Assembly (NCBI GenBank): GCA_036874045.1
Contig: CM072347.1
Span: 622,501-686,500, forward strand
DNA length: 64,000 nt
Direction of reading: 5' to 3'
Source of the DNA: Cymodocea nodosa
Lineage: Eukaryota > Streptophyta > Magnoliopsida > Alismatales > Cymodoceaceae
Shown piece after piece: positions 21,256 through 35,188 of the stretch (position 1 is its first letter; every line of letters begins with the position of its first letter). A program made the position numbers and the translations under genes. The notes beneath the pieces are model-generated. The model was not told the DNA's origin, ran no database searches, and worked only from the letters and a program-made list of their open reading frames with translations.

Positions 21256-22800
21256 TCACTTAGAACTCGAAGTCAACAGCAACTCATCAGCCATTTCTTT
21301 GACGAGCTTCCAGGCGGCGAGGACGTGCGTCTCGTCCGTCAAGGTGGCACCGACGGCGAATCGTATCACGTACACACCGCCGAGCACGGTGTGCGTCATG
21401 TACGCCCTGCCGCTCTCGTTGATCTTCACGAGAAGCCTCTGGTTCAGAGCATTTGTCTCCTCCTGCCCTTCCATGGAAATGGCGGACTTGGCCGGGTTGA
21501 GACGGAAGCAGACCAATGCGAATCTCCTGGGCACCACCACCTCGAAACGGGAGTCGCACCTCACCATCCGCTCGAAGGTCCTGGCCAGGTGCACGTCGCT
21601 CCTGATGTGGGAGCGCAGGTTTCGGGCGCCGTAACATCGGATGACCATGTACAGCTTCAACGCCCTGAAGCGTCGCCCCACCCCTACCTGCCAGTCCTTG
21701 TAGTCCACCACCGCCCCCGTCTCGGTGGCCCGATTCTTCAGGTACTCCGGGTCGATGTTCAGGGACTCCACCAGGGGGGTGCGGTCCCTCACCCAAAGGC
21801 AGCAACAGTCCAGGCACGTCAAAAGCCACTTGTGCGGGCTCATGCTAATCGAGTCCACCCGCTCCAACCCCTCGAAGTGATGCCTGAACTCGGGGCATAT
21901 GCACGCACTCCCGGCGTACGCCGCGTCCACGTGCACCCAAGCTTGGTGGCTCCTCGCCACATCCGCTAAGGCACCTACCGGGTCCACCGCCGTGGACGAG
22001 GTGGTGCCCACCGTGGCGCAGAAGTAGGTGGGCACCAGCCCCGCCGCCACATCCGCGTCCATGGCCTCCTTCAGACACTGGGGCGACAGGGAGAAGGCCG
22101 ACTCCTGATGCGTCTTGATCGCCCTCACGTTGCACGGTGCGAACCCGGCGATCTTACAGGCCTTGGTGAAGGTGGAGTGTGTCTGATCCGAGGCGTAGGC
22201 CGTCAGGCTGCTGGCGTCCTTCAGGCCGTGGCGCTTCATGGTGGAGTCCCTGGCGGCCACGAGGGTGCACAGCATGGCCTCGCTGGTGGTGGCCTGGACG
22301 ACGCCGCCACCTGTACCTCCGCTAGAGAAGTGGAAGCAGGTGGGGAGATGGAGGAGTTGCGCCATCCAGTCCACGACTAGAGTCTCCAGCTCGGTGACGG
22401 CTGGGGAGGCGAGCCAGTTGAAGGACACGGGGTTGAGAGCGGAGGCGAGGAGGTCCGCGGAGAGGGCTGCGGAAGACAGCGTGGCGGAGAAGTAGGCGAA
22501 GAAGTTGGGACTGGCCCAGTGGGTCATGCCGGGGAGGACGGCGGAGGAGATCTCCCTCAGCACCGCATCGAAGGGCTCGGGGTTTGGGGGCGGGGACGAG
22601 GGGAGGAGAGGCCGGAGGTATCCCGGCTCCACCGACGGGAGGACGGGGTATGTCCCGACGGATCTGTAGTAGTCGAGGATGAAATCGACGGTCTTGTGGG
22701 ATTGGTCCTTGAATTCGTCGAGGTCCAGTGGGTTGAAGCCTTGGACGGAAGGAGGAGAAAGCAGCATCTCATGCTGAGTGGGTGGGTCGATACTTCCCAT
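21256..22800 (-). CDS. TDC: Aromatic L-amino acid decarboxylase, tryptophan decarboxylase-like (copy 3)
   Basis: The protein is identical to copies 1 and 2 over all 514 residues, with all cofactor and catalytic residues present. The nearest variant is A at 20804, about 450 bp beyond the stop codon in the 3' flank, which could lie outside the transcript. No sign of decay is seen. Confidence 0.95.
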   Translation of the reverse strand: MGSIDPPTQHEMLLSPPSVQGFNPLDLDEFKDQSHKTVDFILDYYRSVGTYPVLPSVEPGYLRPLLPSSPPPNPEPFDAVLREISSAVLPGMTHWASPNFFAYFSATLSSAALSADLLASALNPVSFNWLASPAVTELETLVVDWMAQLLHLPTCFHFSSGGTGGGVVQATTSEAMLCTLVAARDSTMKRHGLKDASSLTAYASDQTHSTFTKACKIAGFAPCNVRAIKTHQESAFSLSPQCLKEAMDADVAAGLVPTYFCATVGTTSSTAVDPVGALADVARSHQAWVHVDAAYAGSACICPEFRHHFEGLERVDSISMSPHKWLLTCLDCCCLWVRDRTPLVESLNIDPEYLKNRATETGAVVDYKDWQVGVGRRFRALKLYMVIRCYGARNLRSHIRSDVHLARTFERMVRCDSRFEVVVPRRFALVCFRLNPAKSAISMEGQEETNALNQRLLVKINESGRAYMTHTVLGGVYVIRFAVGATLTDETHVLAAWKLVKEMADELLLTSSSK

Positions 22801-23132
22801 GTTGCTTCGTTCGAGTTGGGCGGAGACGATTGATTGATGGATGGATGGATCGAATGCAGGTGGGAGAGGGAAGCTGGATCGATGTGGCGGAGGGTCAGTC
22901 TAAGGTATTAGGATTGATTGATGGATGTACGTTGTTGTGAAGAAGTTGGCGCTGCGAGGCATCGATTTAAATAGCAACACCAACGTACGTACATTACACC
23001 CATCCAATGAATTACGAACCAGAGGAGGAGGAAGCTTCGGGTTAGGACGAGAAAAAAATTTCACCAAGTCGTAGAGTCCAAAGGATGCCACGCAGCCGCC
23101 ACCCATTTGGATTTTGTGAAGGACACGTGGTA
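22801..23132 (-). promoter_or_regulatory. Promoter and leader of decarboxylase copy 3
   Basis: The TATTTAAA box is at 22966-22973 and the G-box at 23124-23129 on the minus strand. No variant was seen. Confidence 0.75.
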
Positions 23133-24483
23133 TCATCCTTTGAAATGATCAAGGGCTCCGTCGCACAAGTCAGCGGACGACCAAGAAGATCATCCGCACG
23201 CCTCCGGTACGTTTGTGGTCAGGACTCGTTTAGCCTCCTTACCGGCGCCATCCACCGTAAATTACAAATATATTCTTGAACTTACTATTTTATCCTACAA
23301 TCAATTGATAACGAGAGAGAAAGTTCATCCTTTGTTAACTCAGGTTTTATCCTTAAATCCTATATTTACATTTTCTTATTATTTCATATGATATTATTTG
23401 ATAACAATCATCTTTTATCGTCATAAATTGTAAAATTCATATTTTAGGATAAAAGCTATATTTTATCATCATAAATCATATTACATCATTTTCTATTGTA
23501 AAAATCATATTTTGTGTATAAACTTGTGACGAGTATTGGACAATTGTATATAATTAAATTTATATTCTGTTACTTTTAGTTATTTTTTGTCACGTTCCTT
23601 AGTATATATAAATATTCATATTTCTGTTAATTTTTTGTAATTTTCTCTTTCATTATTTTATATAACTTTTTGAATCTTTCTTCCTATTTCTTTTCATTAA
23701 TTCCTGAAATAAGGCGGCGTATGAGTTTGGTTGTGATCATTAATCCCACTTCGACCAATTCAAAGTATAATGTGCAAAAAGCAGAAATGCATATCCGCAC
23801 GTAGCATTTTACAAATACAACGTTTGCAAATTAAAGGCTATGAAAGAGGAAAATGAACTCTCTTTCTCTCGGTGTACCACGTGGAAATAAGAATAAAGAT
23901 GCCACTCATCGGCCAACCATCTTCGTGGAAAAGGTTTGGTTGACGCTTACGGATGTAATTGTAATATGGCATTGAAGTAAATTTATACAAGTAATACCCG
24001 TAAATATAAAATAAGTCACAAATGTAGAATAATTTTATATAAATTAATGTAAAGAGTAAACTTTGATTAATAGATGATAAAACTTTTTACATATTATCAA
24101 TTAATTTTAAGATAAAATGTTACGTTGAAAAAGTCATGCATACCTGCAAATGCAAGCTGACGTGGGACAATCAAGTTACCGAAAGAACATTCTATTAATT
24201 TGATCATATGACGTACAAAGTCATGGTTTCTATTATATATATAATCGACTAAATCAATTTTAAAAAATGTTAGAGCAAGTACGTTCGTTCTCACAAGTCA
24301 GCGGACGACCAAGACTTATTCCAACGAATCCGTGACGACGCCGTAGGTGGCTGCCTCATCACGAGTTAAACCTTAAAAATCGTAAATATCGACAGTCGAA
24401 GATGGACGCGGCGTGTGGTAATCAGATTGTCCAGGTAGATGACGCTTGCTTAACTTCGTATCAAGACTTCCCAACAGGAATTT

Positions 24484-24748
24484 TTACCACGTGGGCGCCT
24501 ACAACCCTGAGTACGACCAGAAGCTTCCTCATCAGTTTCTTAATTCCTCACGTACCCATGCATGAATTTTATGATGGATGCTTTTTGTGCGAACATTGTT
24601 GTCGCTAGCTATATTTAAATCGAAGCTCGGCCGCGCAAGTTCTTCACAACAACGTACATCCATCTACAGCTTGCGACCATCAATCAATCCTAATACCTTA
24701 GACGATCGATCGATCGATCGATCGTCTCCGGGCCAACTCGAACGAACC
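24484..24748 (+). promoter_or_regulatory. Orphan inverted promoter copy, unit 3
   Basis: The G-box is at 24488-24493 and the TATATTTAAA box at 24610-24619. It is unchanged from unit 1. Confidence 0.85.
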
Positions 24749-25208
24749 AATATTTGTTAGACGAGCGTTGGTAGTCCTTCTCGGGGGCGTTGATGATCTC
24801 GATTGGAGTTTCCAACCTTTGGTTGGCATACACATGAGCGACGATGGTTGTCCTTCACGTAGTTTTGTCGATCAACGGAGGAAGAGCGTATTAGCATGAT
24901 TGAAAAGCGGAGAATGAGGATGGAATGGTACTTCCGATCTTATTGAACACTATTTTCCACAAAATATCCTTTCAATGAGTATCGTATTTTTATTTTATTT
25001 TGTTTTGTTTGCTCTTCGATTATATCTCGTCATGTACCATAGATTTTATCTTGAAAATAAAGTCTATTGTATTGGAGGTGACAATTTTCTCTAAGTAGAA
25101 CGACGGCAAATCATCTTGTTATTCGTGGATGGCAACACATTGGAGAACAACTGTTGGATCGACGTGTGGTTAGTCTAGAGTTGATTGTTTAGAAGACTGA
25201 AAGGACAC

Positions 25209-25242
<34 letters not shown>

Positions 25243-26341
25243 GGATACAAGTAGCATAAAACCATCTAAATTAACACATACGCAAGTATCTCTATGACAG
25301 GCGTAGTTGCATGAAAGTTGTGATTGCAATACGTTGGATGAGCAGTTGGTGGTTCGCACAAACCTGTGGAGTGCATGAAAGCTGTTCGTTCAAGTGATGC
25401 AGTCTAGGATAGGCAAGTTGATGGCAGCGTGTTCGCATGATTTTGAGTGATCCACATTTTTTTCCCAATGCATACGGATGACTTCGGGTGCATTAGACAA
25501 TATACTTTTATTAATCTTCTTTACAATAGAAAGAAGATTGAGGAAGGGCACTACTTAATGACTCTTCTCCAGGTGACAGATGAAGAGGTTCGAAAGCACA
25601 ACAAAGGACATGCTCTTTTGTGATAGAATATATGGATGATGGGAAGTGGGATCGGAGGCATTTTTGTTCATAGTTTTATTTGACTTTTATTTAATTATCT
25701 TACCAAAACATTATCCCCTTTTACCATGAATTGTAATTATCGTACATATGATGTATATATTATTTACAATGTCCTTGTAATTAGTTGTAAATATTTTTGT
25801 ACTTTGGACTAGTCAATAATGTAGTTCTAACTTAGTTTAATTCGTGAGATTAATTAGCACCCTATTCCTTATAGTTTTTTAAGATTGATTCACGACTTCT
25901 TGCAGATTTCACCAATACTTGTTCACATACTTCGTTAGACGTCGTACACTTAGTTATTTTAAACTTAAAGTTAAATATTTTCAAATAAGTTTTTAGCTTC
26001 GTTGCAAAAGAATTGGCCTAACCAATTTAGGATTCCGGAAGGTTTAGGTTTAATTTAATTTAATTTAATTAGGTTAGGATAGTTATGGATAAATTAGATT
26101 TAGTTATGACAATTAGATGCAGTTTAATTTAAATTTAGGTTAGTGGAAATCTAGATATAGTTTATTAATAGCTTTATATTTAGGAGTAGGATTAAGTTAG
26201 ATTTAGTTGGGAGTAGTTTAAATTCGTTTTAGAATGGCTTTAGTGTTAAATTAGATTTTACATTAAGTTAGTCATGACGTAGGATAACTAAATCTTAGTT
26301 ATAAATTTAGGCATAGTTTGAATTTAGTTTAGATGTAATAG

Positions 26342-29300
26342 AAATGGTATGCGTCAGTTGTGCACTACTTTGTGATCGAGTACTCACCGTCGCCGTATCG
26401 AGGAATGGAAGGAAGCAAGAAGGAAAACATTAGAAGAGAAGGTAGAAAGATGAAAGTTTTATTGATAAATGGACTACCAAGGCAAAGAACCTTGACAATC
26501 CAAAACAAGATGTCCTTAGCTTTTAAATAGGAAAACAAGGATAATGTGTAATTACTAACTGATAGCAATTACTAAACATAGGAAATGCTAATTAAGATAC
26601 TAATTACTCCTTCCATGTGCAGGAATGGAAAATCCAGTGGAGGCCCCATAGATTGGGCCTTAATTTGGGGTAATGACAGCTTCCCCCGAAATATCTGGAA
26701 AGTAGTTAAGGAATTCACTATAATCAAACCAAGTAGCTTCTTCTTTAGTCCATGCATGCCACTGAATTAATAGTTGAGGGACTAGTTGTTCATCACGATG
26801 GATTATGCGTTGTTGTAGTACTTTAGCTGGTTGTATTTCAATAGGTGGACTTGGAAGTTCTGGTGAGTTTATTGTTGGAGGACAGTAGTGATGTGGTTTC
26901 AATTGAGAGACATGAAAGACTGGATGAATTTTTGAGTCGAATGGAAGTTGTAATTCGTAAGTAACCACTCCAACATGTTTACTGATCTTGTATGGCCCAT
27001 AATAGTGAGGTTGATGGAGTTTAGGTGTGTCGCATCCTCTAGTCGAAATTGGTTGGTATGGCTGGAGCTTAACATTGGCTTGATCACCGATGTTGTACTC
27101 CTTCTCACGATGATCCTTATCCTTTATTTGTTTCATCCAGTTTTGTGTTGTTTGGAGGTTACGACGGAGATCTTGTAGGACTTCATCTCTGTTTCTTGCC
27201 TACACCACTAGCCCAATATCTCTGACCATTCTTGGTATATATGACAAGAGCATAGGTGGAGGAGTGTCGTGTAGAGCTTGATATGGGAGGCGCCTGTGGA
27301 CGAAAGGTGAGCGACGTTGTAGGAATACTCCACCTAGGAAAGTCATGATGTCCACATAACATTGTAGGTGTAGAGTGGTAGAAGCGCCTAGGGTAAGTTT
27401 CAAGGCATCTATTTAATGCTTCACTTTGGCCATCAGATTTTGGGTGACATGCTGAGCTCATACAGAGCTTTGTTCCCATTTGCGAGAAAAATTCCTTCCA
27501 GAAGTTGCTAGTAAAAAGGAGATCACGGTCGCTCGCTCGCTATTGTTTTTTGGTACTCCATGCAACTTGACAATGTTGGCGACGAGTGTGTGGGCTATGG
27601 ATCGTGCTGAATATGGGTGCTTGAGAGCTAGGAAGTGGTCAAACTTAGTTAGCCAATCTACTACAACCATTATTGTTGTATAACCTTTGGATTTTGGCAA
27701 CCATTGATGAAATCCAAGGCTATGTCATGCCAAGGTTGCTCTGGAATGGGGAGAGGTCGAAGAAGACTTGTTGGCTTAAGGTGCTCTGCTTTGCATTGTT
27801 GGCGTGTGGGACAATTGCAGACATACATACTCCTTTACTTCTTTTGAGATTCCCTTCCAGTAGAAACTCTTTTTTAAGGCCTCTAATGTCTTCTTGTAGC
27901 CTTGGTGTCCTCCTACCTTCTTGTCGTGTACCTCGACAATCAATTATTGACCAATGTTTGTTTTCACTTGATGAAATAGTTTGTGTCATCAATATAACAT
28001 GCCTCCATGGAGAGAATAACATGAGTTGGAGAGTTTACCGTCCACATAATCCTACATTTTCTCTCACAAGTAGCTATCTTCTTTGTATGCCCTTTTGCTT
28101 GTAAGAAACCAAGTTGCCTAGGGATCTAAAATTGTAGCAGATTCCATATTAATTGTTTGTTGTGATAATGCATTTGCTGCTCCATTATGGCACCCCTTTT
28201 TGTATTGTACATGAAAATCAAATCTCATGAATTTTAGGAGCCACTTTTGTCGTGCATTAGTGTGTAACCTTTGATCTAATAAGTATATTAAGCTCTCATG
28301 ATCCGTTCTAATCATGAATTGTCCACCCAGCAAGTAATTCCTCCAACGCTAAATTGCTATTGCTGAGGTTGTCGTCTCCTTCTCGTATATGGGAAGATCA
28401 TGTTTCTTCCTTTAAATGGTTGGCTAAGGAAAGCAATAGGTCTTTCCTTTTGCATCAGTACGACTCCTATGCCGTCTGAGCAAGCGTCGCATTCAATCAC
28501 AAAAGGCTCATTGTAATTGGGAAGTGCTAGAACGAGCACGGTGATCGTGGAGTTTTTGAGTTGTTGGAAAGTGACGTGACATTCCAACATCCATTCGAAA
28601 GCTCCCTATCTTAGTTGTTATGTTAAGGGTCTCGCTATCATCCCATATGTCTTGATAAATCAAAGATAATACCAAGTGAGTCTGAGGAACCCTCTAAGTT
28701 CTCGGACATTCTTGGGCTAGGGCCGGCCATTCTTTTACTACTTGCAGTTTATCATTTTCGATGGCAACTCTCTAACTTGAGATGACATGCCTCAAGTATT
28801 GAATCTGTTGGGTGCCGAGCATGCAGTTTGATCACTTTGATTTGAGGTGATGGTCGACCATGAGTTGAAGGACGAGTCACACATGCTCGAGATGACTCTC
28901 CATATTTGGGCCGTAGATTAAGAGCTCATTGAAGGAAATTAAGACATTTTCGAAAATACTCGTTGAAGAGCTCATTCAAAAGAGATTGAAATGTCGTCGG
29001 AGCATTGGTTAGTTCGAACGACATGACAAGATACTCAAAGTGTACTTGATGAGTACGAACGGTTGTCTTGAACGTATCTTCCGCTCGCATTCATACTTGG
29101 TGATAGCTTGAACGAACATCTAGCTTAGAGTATGCATAATTCTCTCCCAGTTCATCCAAGAGGTCATCCACCAATTGTGTAGGGTATTTATCCTTCACTG
29201 TTTGTTTATTAAGATCGTGATAGTCGACACATAGTCTCCAATCGCTTGTCTTCCTTTTGACCAGTAGAACTAGAGCAATGTAAGGGCTTGAGTTGGGTCT

Positions 29301-29612
29301 AATAAGACCATCCTAGAGTAACTCACGAAGATGAGCTTCCATTGCAGCTTTTTGTTGAGGGAAATATCAATAGGGTCTGTAGTTGAAGGGTTTGCTCCCT
29401 ATTTTCAAAGGAATGCCATGATCTTGTGGTTATTTATAAGGACAATAAAGATAGAAATTTTCACACAAACAACATTTATTTGAGCTTATATATATATGAT
29501 CTGTCTGTCGACATCCTTATTAAGTTGGTTCGATTTGTGTTTCTTGTTTGTAGGTGTGTCTTTGACTTTTGTTCATATACATCCTAAAATTCTTTTATTA
29601 TTCTTTTAACAT
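26342..29612 (-). mobile_element. Chromovirus relic, unit 3
   Basis: It has the one retroelement substitution I found: A at 26940 turns QLPSDSK into QLPFDSK in the integrase C-terminal segment. Otherwise it has the same breaks as unit 1. A coding change in an already dead element fits neutral drift after amplification. Confidence 0.85.
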
Positions 29613-31201
29613 GGGGCAAGCATGTCTAACGTAATATACTAGTGCCCATTGCTTTTTCCTGAAGCACCTTGCATATTAATTTATTCAAAGGAATTAAATG
29701 TATTGGTCGCTTAGTTTGTTTGAAGATTTTGAATTTAAGTGTTATGGCCTCATTACCAATTCTAATATGAACTTTCATATGTTTAGCTTTTAAAATGAAC
29801 TTGGTAAATTTCGTTGAGGTGACTTGCTGATTCTCTTATCATTATTTTAAGTAGTTTTTATTGATCTATCCTTTAATTGTGACAGTGCATTGTATCGATT
29901 TTATGAACATATGACAAGTCCAATTCCCTTTACATCTCATCTATGTAAACATTATAAATTTCACTACAATGTGGGTATAAGAGAATATAGGTATGGGAAA
30001 GGAAATTTGTTCTTGTTCTATGAGTTATTTAGGTACTCACATGGATGTCAAGGAAGAGAATTATCATGAACCATACCTTTGTTTTGATTTCTCTTTTCTT
30101 TGAGCGTAGTAAATCAGGTATGCTTCTTTTAGCCTTTACCTTATTTATTATGAATCAAATGCATGATAACTTACCTTGAAAATAATGCACGGTTTGGGTA
30201 AAGAGAGCTTGCATGATTTATTATGAATTTTGTGTTTATTTAGATAGTATACTGTTGTTGTGATTTTTGTTTAGGATTATTTCTGTTCAAATCTAGACAT
30301 TTATTTATTTGTGATTAAAGTCAATTCTAATTATCTTGAACGCCATGCATGATCTTGGTTTTTGCTTTTTGTGCCTCCTGATTTATTAGTTTCGGTAATC
30401 ATAGAGTGCGGAAGAACATAGCACTGTCGATGCAACCATGGAGAGGGAGAAAGACACGTAACTTATATTAAGTGATTACAGCACACGCATAAAATCTTTA
30501 TAATCCTAATTTTAGTATGATTATTTATACGATGGTTATCCTTTATATTTGATCATAGGCGGAGCTTGAACTGCAGTTGAATTGGATGGCCAGCCTTGTC
30601 CCTCCTTCCACCTCTCTTCTCTCTTTACTTCATATTATTATTACTATTAAAGTCACCAGAATTATTTCAAAAATTTCATGCATGAGTCATGAATCTGGAA
30701 GCTTAGAATTATAAATCAAGGTAAATTAGTGCGCCCTCAAATTTAACCAGTTATATCTTTATCAATTCTTAATGAATTCGAGTAAAACAAGAATTCACAT
30801 GAAAATATTTAAAAGCTTTTTGGGACAACAAAAAACTGGAGCTGAGATGATCACCTAAGATTGACTTCCGTAAAATTTCATGGATTTAAATCACACTCAA
30901 TCCATCACGAAAAACTTTGAGATTTTGCATCATGTTAAAATTTTGATTCACCAATGCTCTCAGAAAATACAGAGCGAACCACTTTGTGGTATTATTTATA
31001 AATTTACAACAAAAGTTCATCGATGAATGGATGTCTCTAAACAGTAATTTCTCACTAAGATACAATATACGCAGAATCATTTTTCCAAAATGAATTGAAA
31101 CAAACAAATTAAATTTAGAAACATATATCACTCCTGGGAATAAATAACTCACTGTAGAACCATATTACTGCGGCGTGCCTTCGAATGTTTTTGTGAAGTA
31201 A

Positions 31202-32746
31202 TCACTTAGAACTCGAAGTCAACAGCAACTCATCAGCCATTTCTTTGACGAGCTTCCAGGCGGCGAGGACGTGCGTCTCGTCCGTCAAGGTGGCACCGAC
31301 GGCGAATCGTATCACGTACACACCGCCGAGCACGGTGTGCGTCATGTACGCCCTGCCGCTCTCGTTGATCTTCACGAGAAGCCTCTGGTTCAGAGCATTT
31401 GTCTCCTCCTGCCCTTCCATGGAAATGGCGGACTTGGCCGGGTTGAGACGGAAGCAGACCAATGCGAATCTCCTGGGCACCACCACCTCGAAACGGGAGT
31501 CGCACCTCACCATCCGCTCGAAGGTCCTGGCCAGGTGCACGTCGCTCCTGATGTGGGAGCGCAGGTTTCGGGCGCCGTAACATCGGATGACCATGTACAG
31601 CTTCAACGCCCTGAAGCGTCGCCCCACCCCTACCTGCCAGTCCTTGTAGTCCACCACCGCCCCCGTCTCGGTGGCCCGATTCTTCAGGTACTCCGGGTCG
31701 ATGTTCAGGGACTCCACCAGGGGGGTGCGGTCCCTCACCCAAAGGCAGCAACAGTCCAGGCACGTCAAAAGCCACTTGTGCGGGCTCATGCTAATCGAGT
31801 CCACCCGCTCCAACCCCTCGAAGTGATGCCTGAACTCGGGGCATATGCACGCACTCCCGGCGTACGCCGCGTCCACGTGCACCCAAGCTTGGTGGCTCCT
31901 CGCCACATCCGCTAAGGCACCTACCGGGTCCACCGCCGTGGACGAGGTGGTGCCCACCGTGGCGCAGAAGTAGGTGGGCACCAGCCCCGCCGCCACATCC
32001 GCGTCCATGGCCTCCTTCAGACACTGGGGCGACAGGGAGAAGGCCGACTCCTGATGCGTCTTGATCGCCCTCACGTTGCACGGTGCGAACCCGGCGATCT
32101 TACAGGCCTTGGTGAAGGTGGAGTGTGTCTGATCCGAGGCGTAGGCCGTCAGGCTGCTGGCGTCCTTCAGGCCGTGGCGCTTCATGGTGGAGTCCCTGGC
32201 GGCCACGAGGGTGCACAGCATGGCCTCGCTGGTGGTGGCCTGGACGACGCCGCCACCTGTACCTCCGCTAGAGAAGTGGAAGCAGGTGGGGAGATGGAGG
32301 AGTTGCGCCATCCAGTCCACGACTAGAGTCTCCAGCTCGGTGACGGCTGGGGAGGCGAGCCAGTTGAAGGACACGGGGTTGAGAGCGGAGGCGAGGAGGT
32401 CCGCGGAGAGGGCTGCGGAAGACAGCGTGGCGGAGAAGTAGGCGAAGAAGTTGGGACTGGCCCAGTGGGTCATGCCGGGGAGGACGGCGGAGGAGATCTC
32501 CCTCAGCACCGCATCGAAGGGCTCGGGGTTTGGGGGCGGGGACGAGGGGAGGAGAGGCCGGAGGTATCCCGGCTCCACCGACGGGAGGACGGGGTATGTC
32601 CCGACGGATCTGTAGTAGTCGAGGATGAAATCGACGGTCTTGTGGGATTGGTCCTTGAATTCGTCGAGGTCCAGTGGGTTGAAGCCTTGGACGGAAGGAG
32701 GAGAAAGCAGCATCTCATGCTGAGTGGGTGGGTCGATACTTCCCAT
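31202..32746 (-). CDS. TDC: Aromatic L-amino acid decarboxylase, tryptophan decarboxylase-like (copy 4)
   Basis: The 514-residue product is identical to copy 1. The unit's two small deletions (near 39582) are about 7 kb upstream of this gene, beyond the retroelement, and do not touch the gene or its promoter. The frame is full length with Lys324, Tyr353 and Gly375 present. Confidence 0.95.
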   Translation of the reverse strand: MGSIDPPTQHEMLLSPPSVQGFNPLDLDEFKDQSHKTVDFILDYYRSVGTYPVLPSVEPGYLRPLLPSSPPPNPEPFDAVLREISSAVLPGMTHWASPNFFAYFSATLSSAALSADLLASALNPVSFNWLASPAVTELETLVVDWMAQLLHLPTCFHFSSGGTGGGVVQATTSEAMLCTLVAARDSTMKRHGLKDASSLTAYASDQTHSTFTKACKIAGFAPCNVRAIKTHQESAFSLSPQCLKEAMDADVAAGLVPTYFCATVGTTSSTAVDPVGALADVARSHQAWVHVDAAYAGSACICPEFRHHFEGLERVDSISMSPHKWLLTCLDCCCLWVRDRTPLVESLNIDPEYLKNRATETGAVVDYKDWQVGVGRRFRALKLYMVIRCYGARNLRSHIRSDVHLARTFERMVRCDSRFEVVVPRRFALVCFRLNPAKSAISMEGQEETNALNQRLLVKINESGRAYMTHTVLGGVYVIRFAVGATLTDETHVLAAWKLVKEMADELLLTSSSK

Positions 32747-33078
32747 GTTGCTTCGTTCGAGTTGGGCGGAGACGATTGATTGATGGATGGATGGATCGAA
32801 TGCAGGTGGGAGAGGGAAGCTGGATCGATGTGGCGGAGGGTCAGTCTAAGGTATTAGGATTGATTGATGGATGTACGTTGTTGTGAAGAAGTTGGCGCTG
32901 CGAGGCATCGATTTAAATAGCAACACCAACGTACGTACATTACACCCATCCAATGAATTACGAACCAGAGGAGGAGGAAGCTTCGGGTTAGGACGAGAAA
33001 AAAATTTCACCAAGTCGTAGAGTCCAAAGGATGCCACGCAGCCGCCACCCATTTGGATTTTGTGAAGGACACGTGGTA
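32747..33078 (-). promoter_or_regulatory. Promoter and leader of decarboxylase copy 4
   Basis: The TATTTAAA box is at 32912-32919 and the G-box at 33070-33075 on the minus strand. No variant was seen. Confidence 0.75.
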
Positions 33079-34429
33079 TCATCCTTTGAAATGATCAAGG
33101 GCTCCGTCGCACAAGTCAGCGGACGACCAAGAAGATCATCCGCACGCCTCCGGTACGTTTGTGGTCAGGACTCGTTTAGCCTCCTTACCGGCGCCATCCA
33201 CCGTAAATTACAAATATATTCTTGAACTTACTATTTTATCCTACAATCAATTGATAACGAGAGAGAAAGTTCATCCTTTGTTAACTCAGGTTTTATCCTT
33301 AAATCCTATATTTACATTTTCTTATTATTTCATATGATATTATTTGATAACAATCATCTTTTATCGTCATAAATTGTAAAATTCATATTTTAGGATAAAA
33401 GCTATATTTTATCATCATAAATCATATTACATCATTTTCTATTGTAAAAATCATATTTTGTGTATAAACTTGTGACGAGTATTGGACAATTGTATATAAT
33501 TAAATTTATATTCTGTTACTTTTAGTTATTTTTTGTCACGTTCCTTAGTATATATAAATATTCATATTTCTGTTAATTTTTTGTAATTTTCTCTTTCATT
33601 ATTTTATATAACTTTTTGAATCTTTCTTCCTATTTCTTTTCATTAATTCCTGAAATAAGGCGGCGTATGAGTTTGGTTGTGATCATTAATCCCACTTCGA
33701 CCAATTCAAAGTATAATGTGCAAAAAGCAGAAATGCATATCCGCACGTAGCATTTTACAAATACAACGTTTGCAAATTAAAGGCTATGAAAGAGGAAAAT
33801 GAACTCTCTTTCTCTCGGTGTACCACGTGGAAATAAGAATAAAGATGCCACTCATCGGCCAACCATCTTCGTGGAAAAGGTTTGGTTGACGCTTACGGAT
33901 GTAATTGTAATATGGCATTGAAGTAAATTTATACAAGTAATACCCGTAAATATAAAATAAGTCACAAATGTAGAATAATTTTATATAAATTAATGTAAAG
34001 AGTAAACTTTGATTAATAGATGATAAAACTTTTTACATATTATCAATTAATTTTAAGATAAAATGTTACGTTGAAAAAGTCATGCATACCTGCAAATGCA
34101 AGCTGACGTGGGACAATCAAGTTACCGAAAGAACATTCTATTAATTTGATCATATGACGTACAAAGTCATGGTTTCTATTATATATATAATCGACTAAAT
34201 CAATTTTAAAAAATGTTAGAGCAAGTACGTTCGTTCTCACAAGTCAGCGGACGACCAAGACTTATTCCAACGAATCCGTGACGACGCCGTAGGTGGCTGC
34301 CTCATCACGAGTTAAACCTTAAAAATCGTAAATATCGACAGTCGAAGATGGACGCGGCGTGTGGTAATCAGATTGTCCAGGTAGATGACGCTTGCTTAAC
34401 TTCGTATCAAGACTTCCCAACAGGAATTT

Positions 34430-34694
34430 TTACCACGTGGGCGCCTACAACCCTGAGTACGACCAGAAGCTTCCTCATCAGTTTCTTAATTCCTCACGTA
34501 CCCATGCATGAATTTTATGATGGATGCTTTTTGTGCGAACATTGTTGTCGCTAGCTATATTTAAATCGAAGCTCGGCCGCGCAAGTTCTTCACAACAACG
34601 TACATCCATCTACAGCTTGCGACCATCAATCAATCCTAATACCTTAGACGATCGATCGATCGATCGATCGTCTCCGGGCCAACTCGAACGAACC
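34430..34694 (+). promoter_or_regulatory. Orphan inverted promoter copy, unit 4
   Basis: The G-box is at 34434-34439 and the TATATTTAAA box at 34556-34565. It is unchanged from unit 1. Confidence 0.85.
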
Positions 34695-35154
34695 AATATT
34701 TGTTAGACGAGCGTTGGTAGTCCTTCTCGGGGGCGTTGATGATCTCGATTGGAGTTTCCAACCTTTGGTTGGCATACACATGAGCGACGATGGTTGTCCT
34801 TCACGTAGTTTTGTCGATCAACGGAGGAAGAGCGTATTAGCATGATTGAAAAGCGGAGAATGAGGATGGAATGGTACTTCCGATCTTATTGAACACTATT
34901 TTCCACAAAATATCCTTTCAATGAGTATCGTATTTTTATTTTATTTTGTTTTGTTTGCTCTTCGATTATATCTCGTCATGTACCATAGATTTTATCTTGA
35001 AAATAAAGTCTATTGTATTGGAGGTGACAATTTTCTCTAAGTAGAACGACGGCAAATCATCTTGTTATTCGTGGATGGCAACACATTGGAGAACAACTGT
35101 TGGATCGACGTGTGGTTAGTCTAGAGTTGATTGTTTAGAAGACTGAAAGGACAC

Positions 35155-35188
<34 letters not shown>

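Larger units (their letters stand above)
19893..29838. repeat. Array unit 3 (complete, 9,946 bp)
   Basis: Add 19,892 to unit 1 coordinates. Two private substitutions were seen: A at 20804 (G elsewhere) in the decarboxylase 3' flank, and A at 26940 (G elsewhere) in the retroelement relic, where it changes Ser to Phe in the already dead integrase C-terminal segment. Confidence 0.95.
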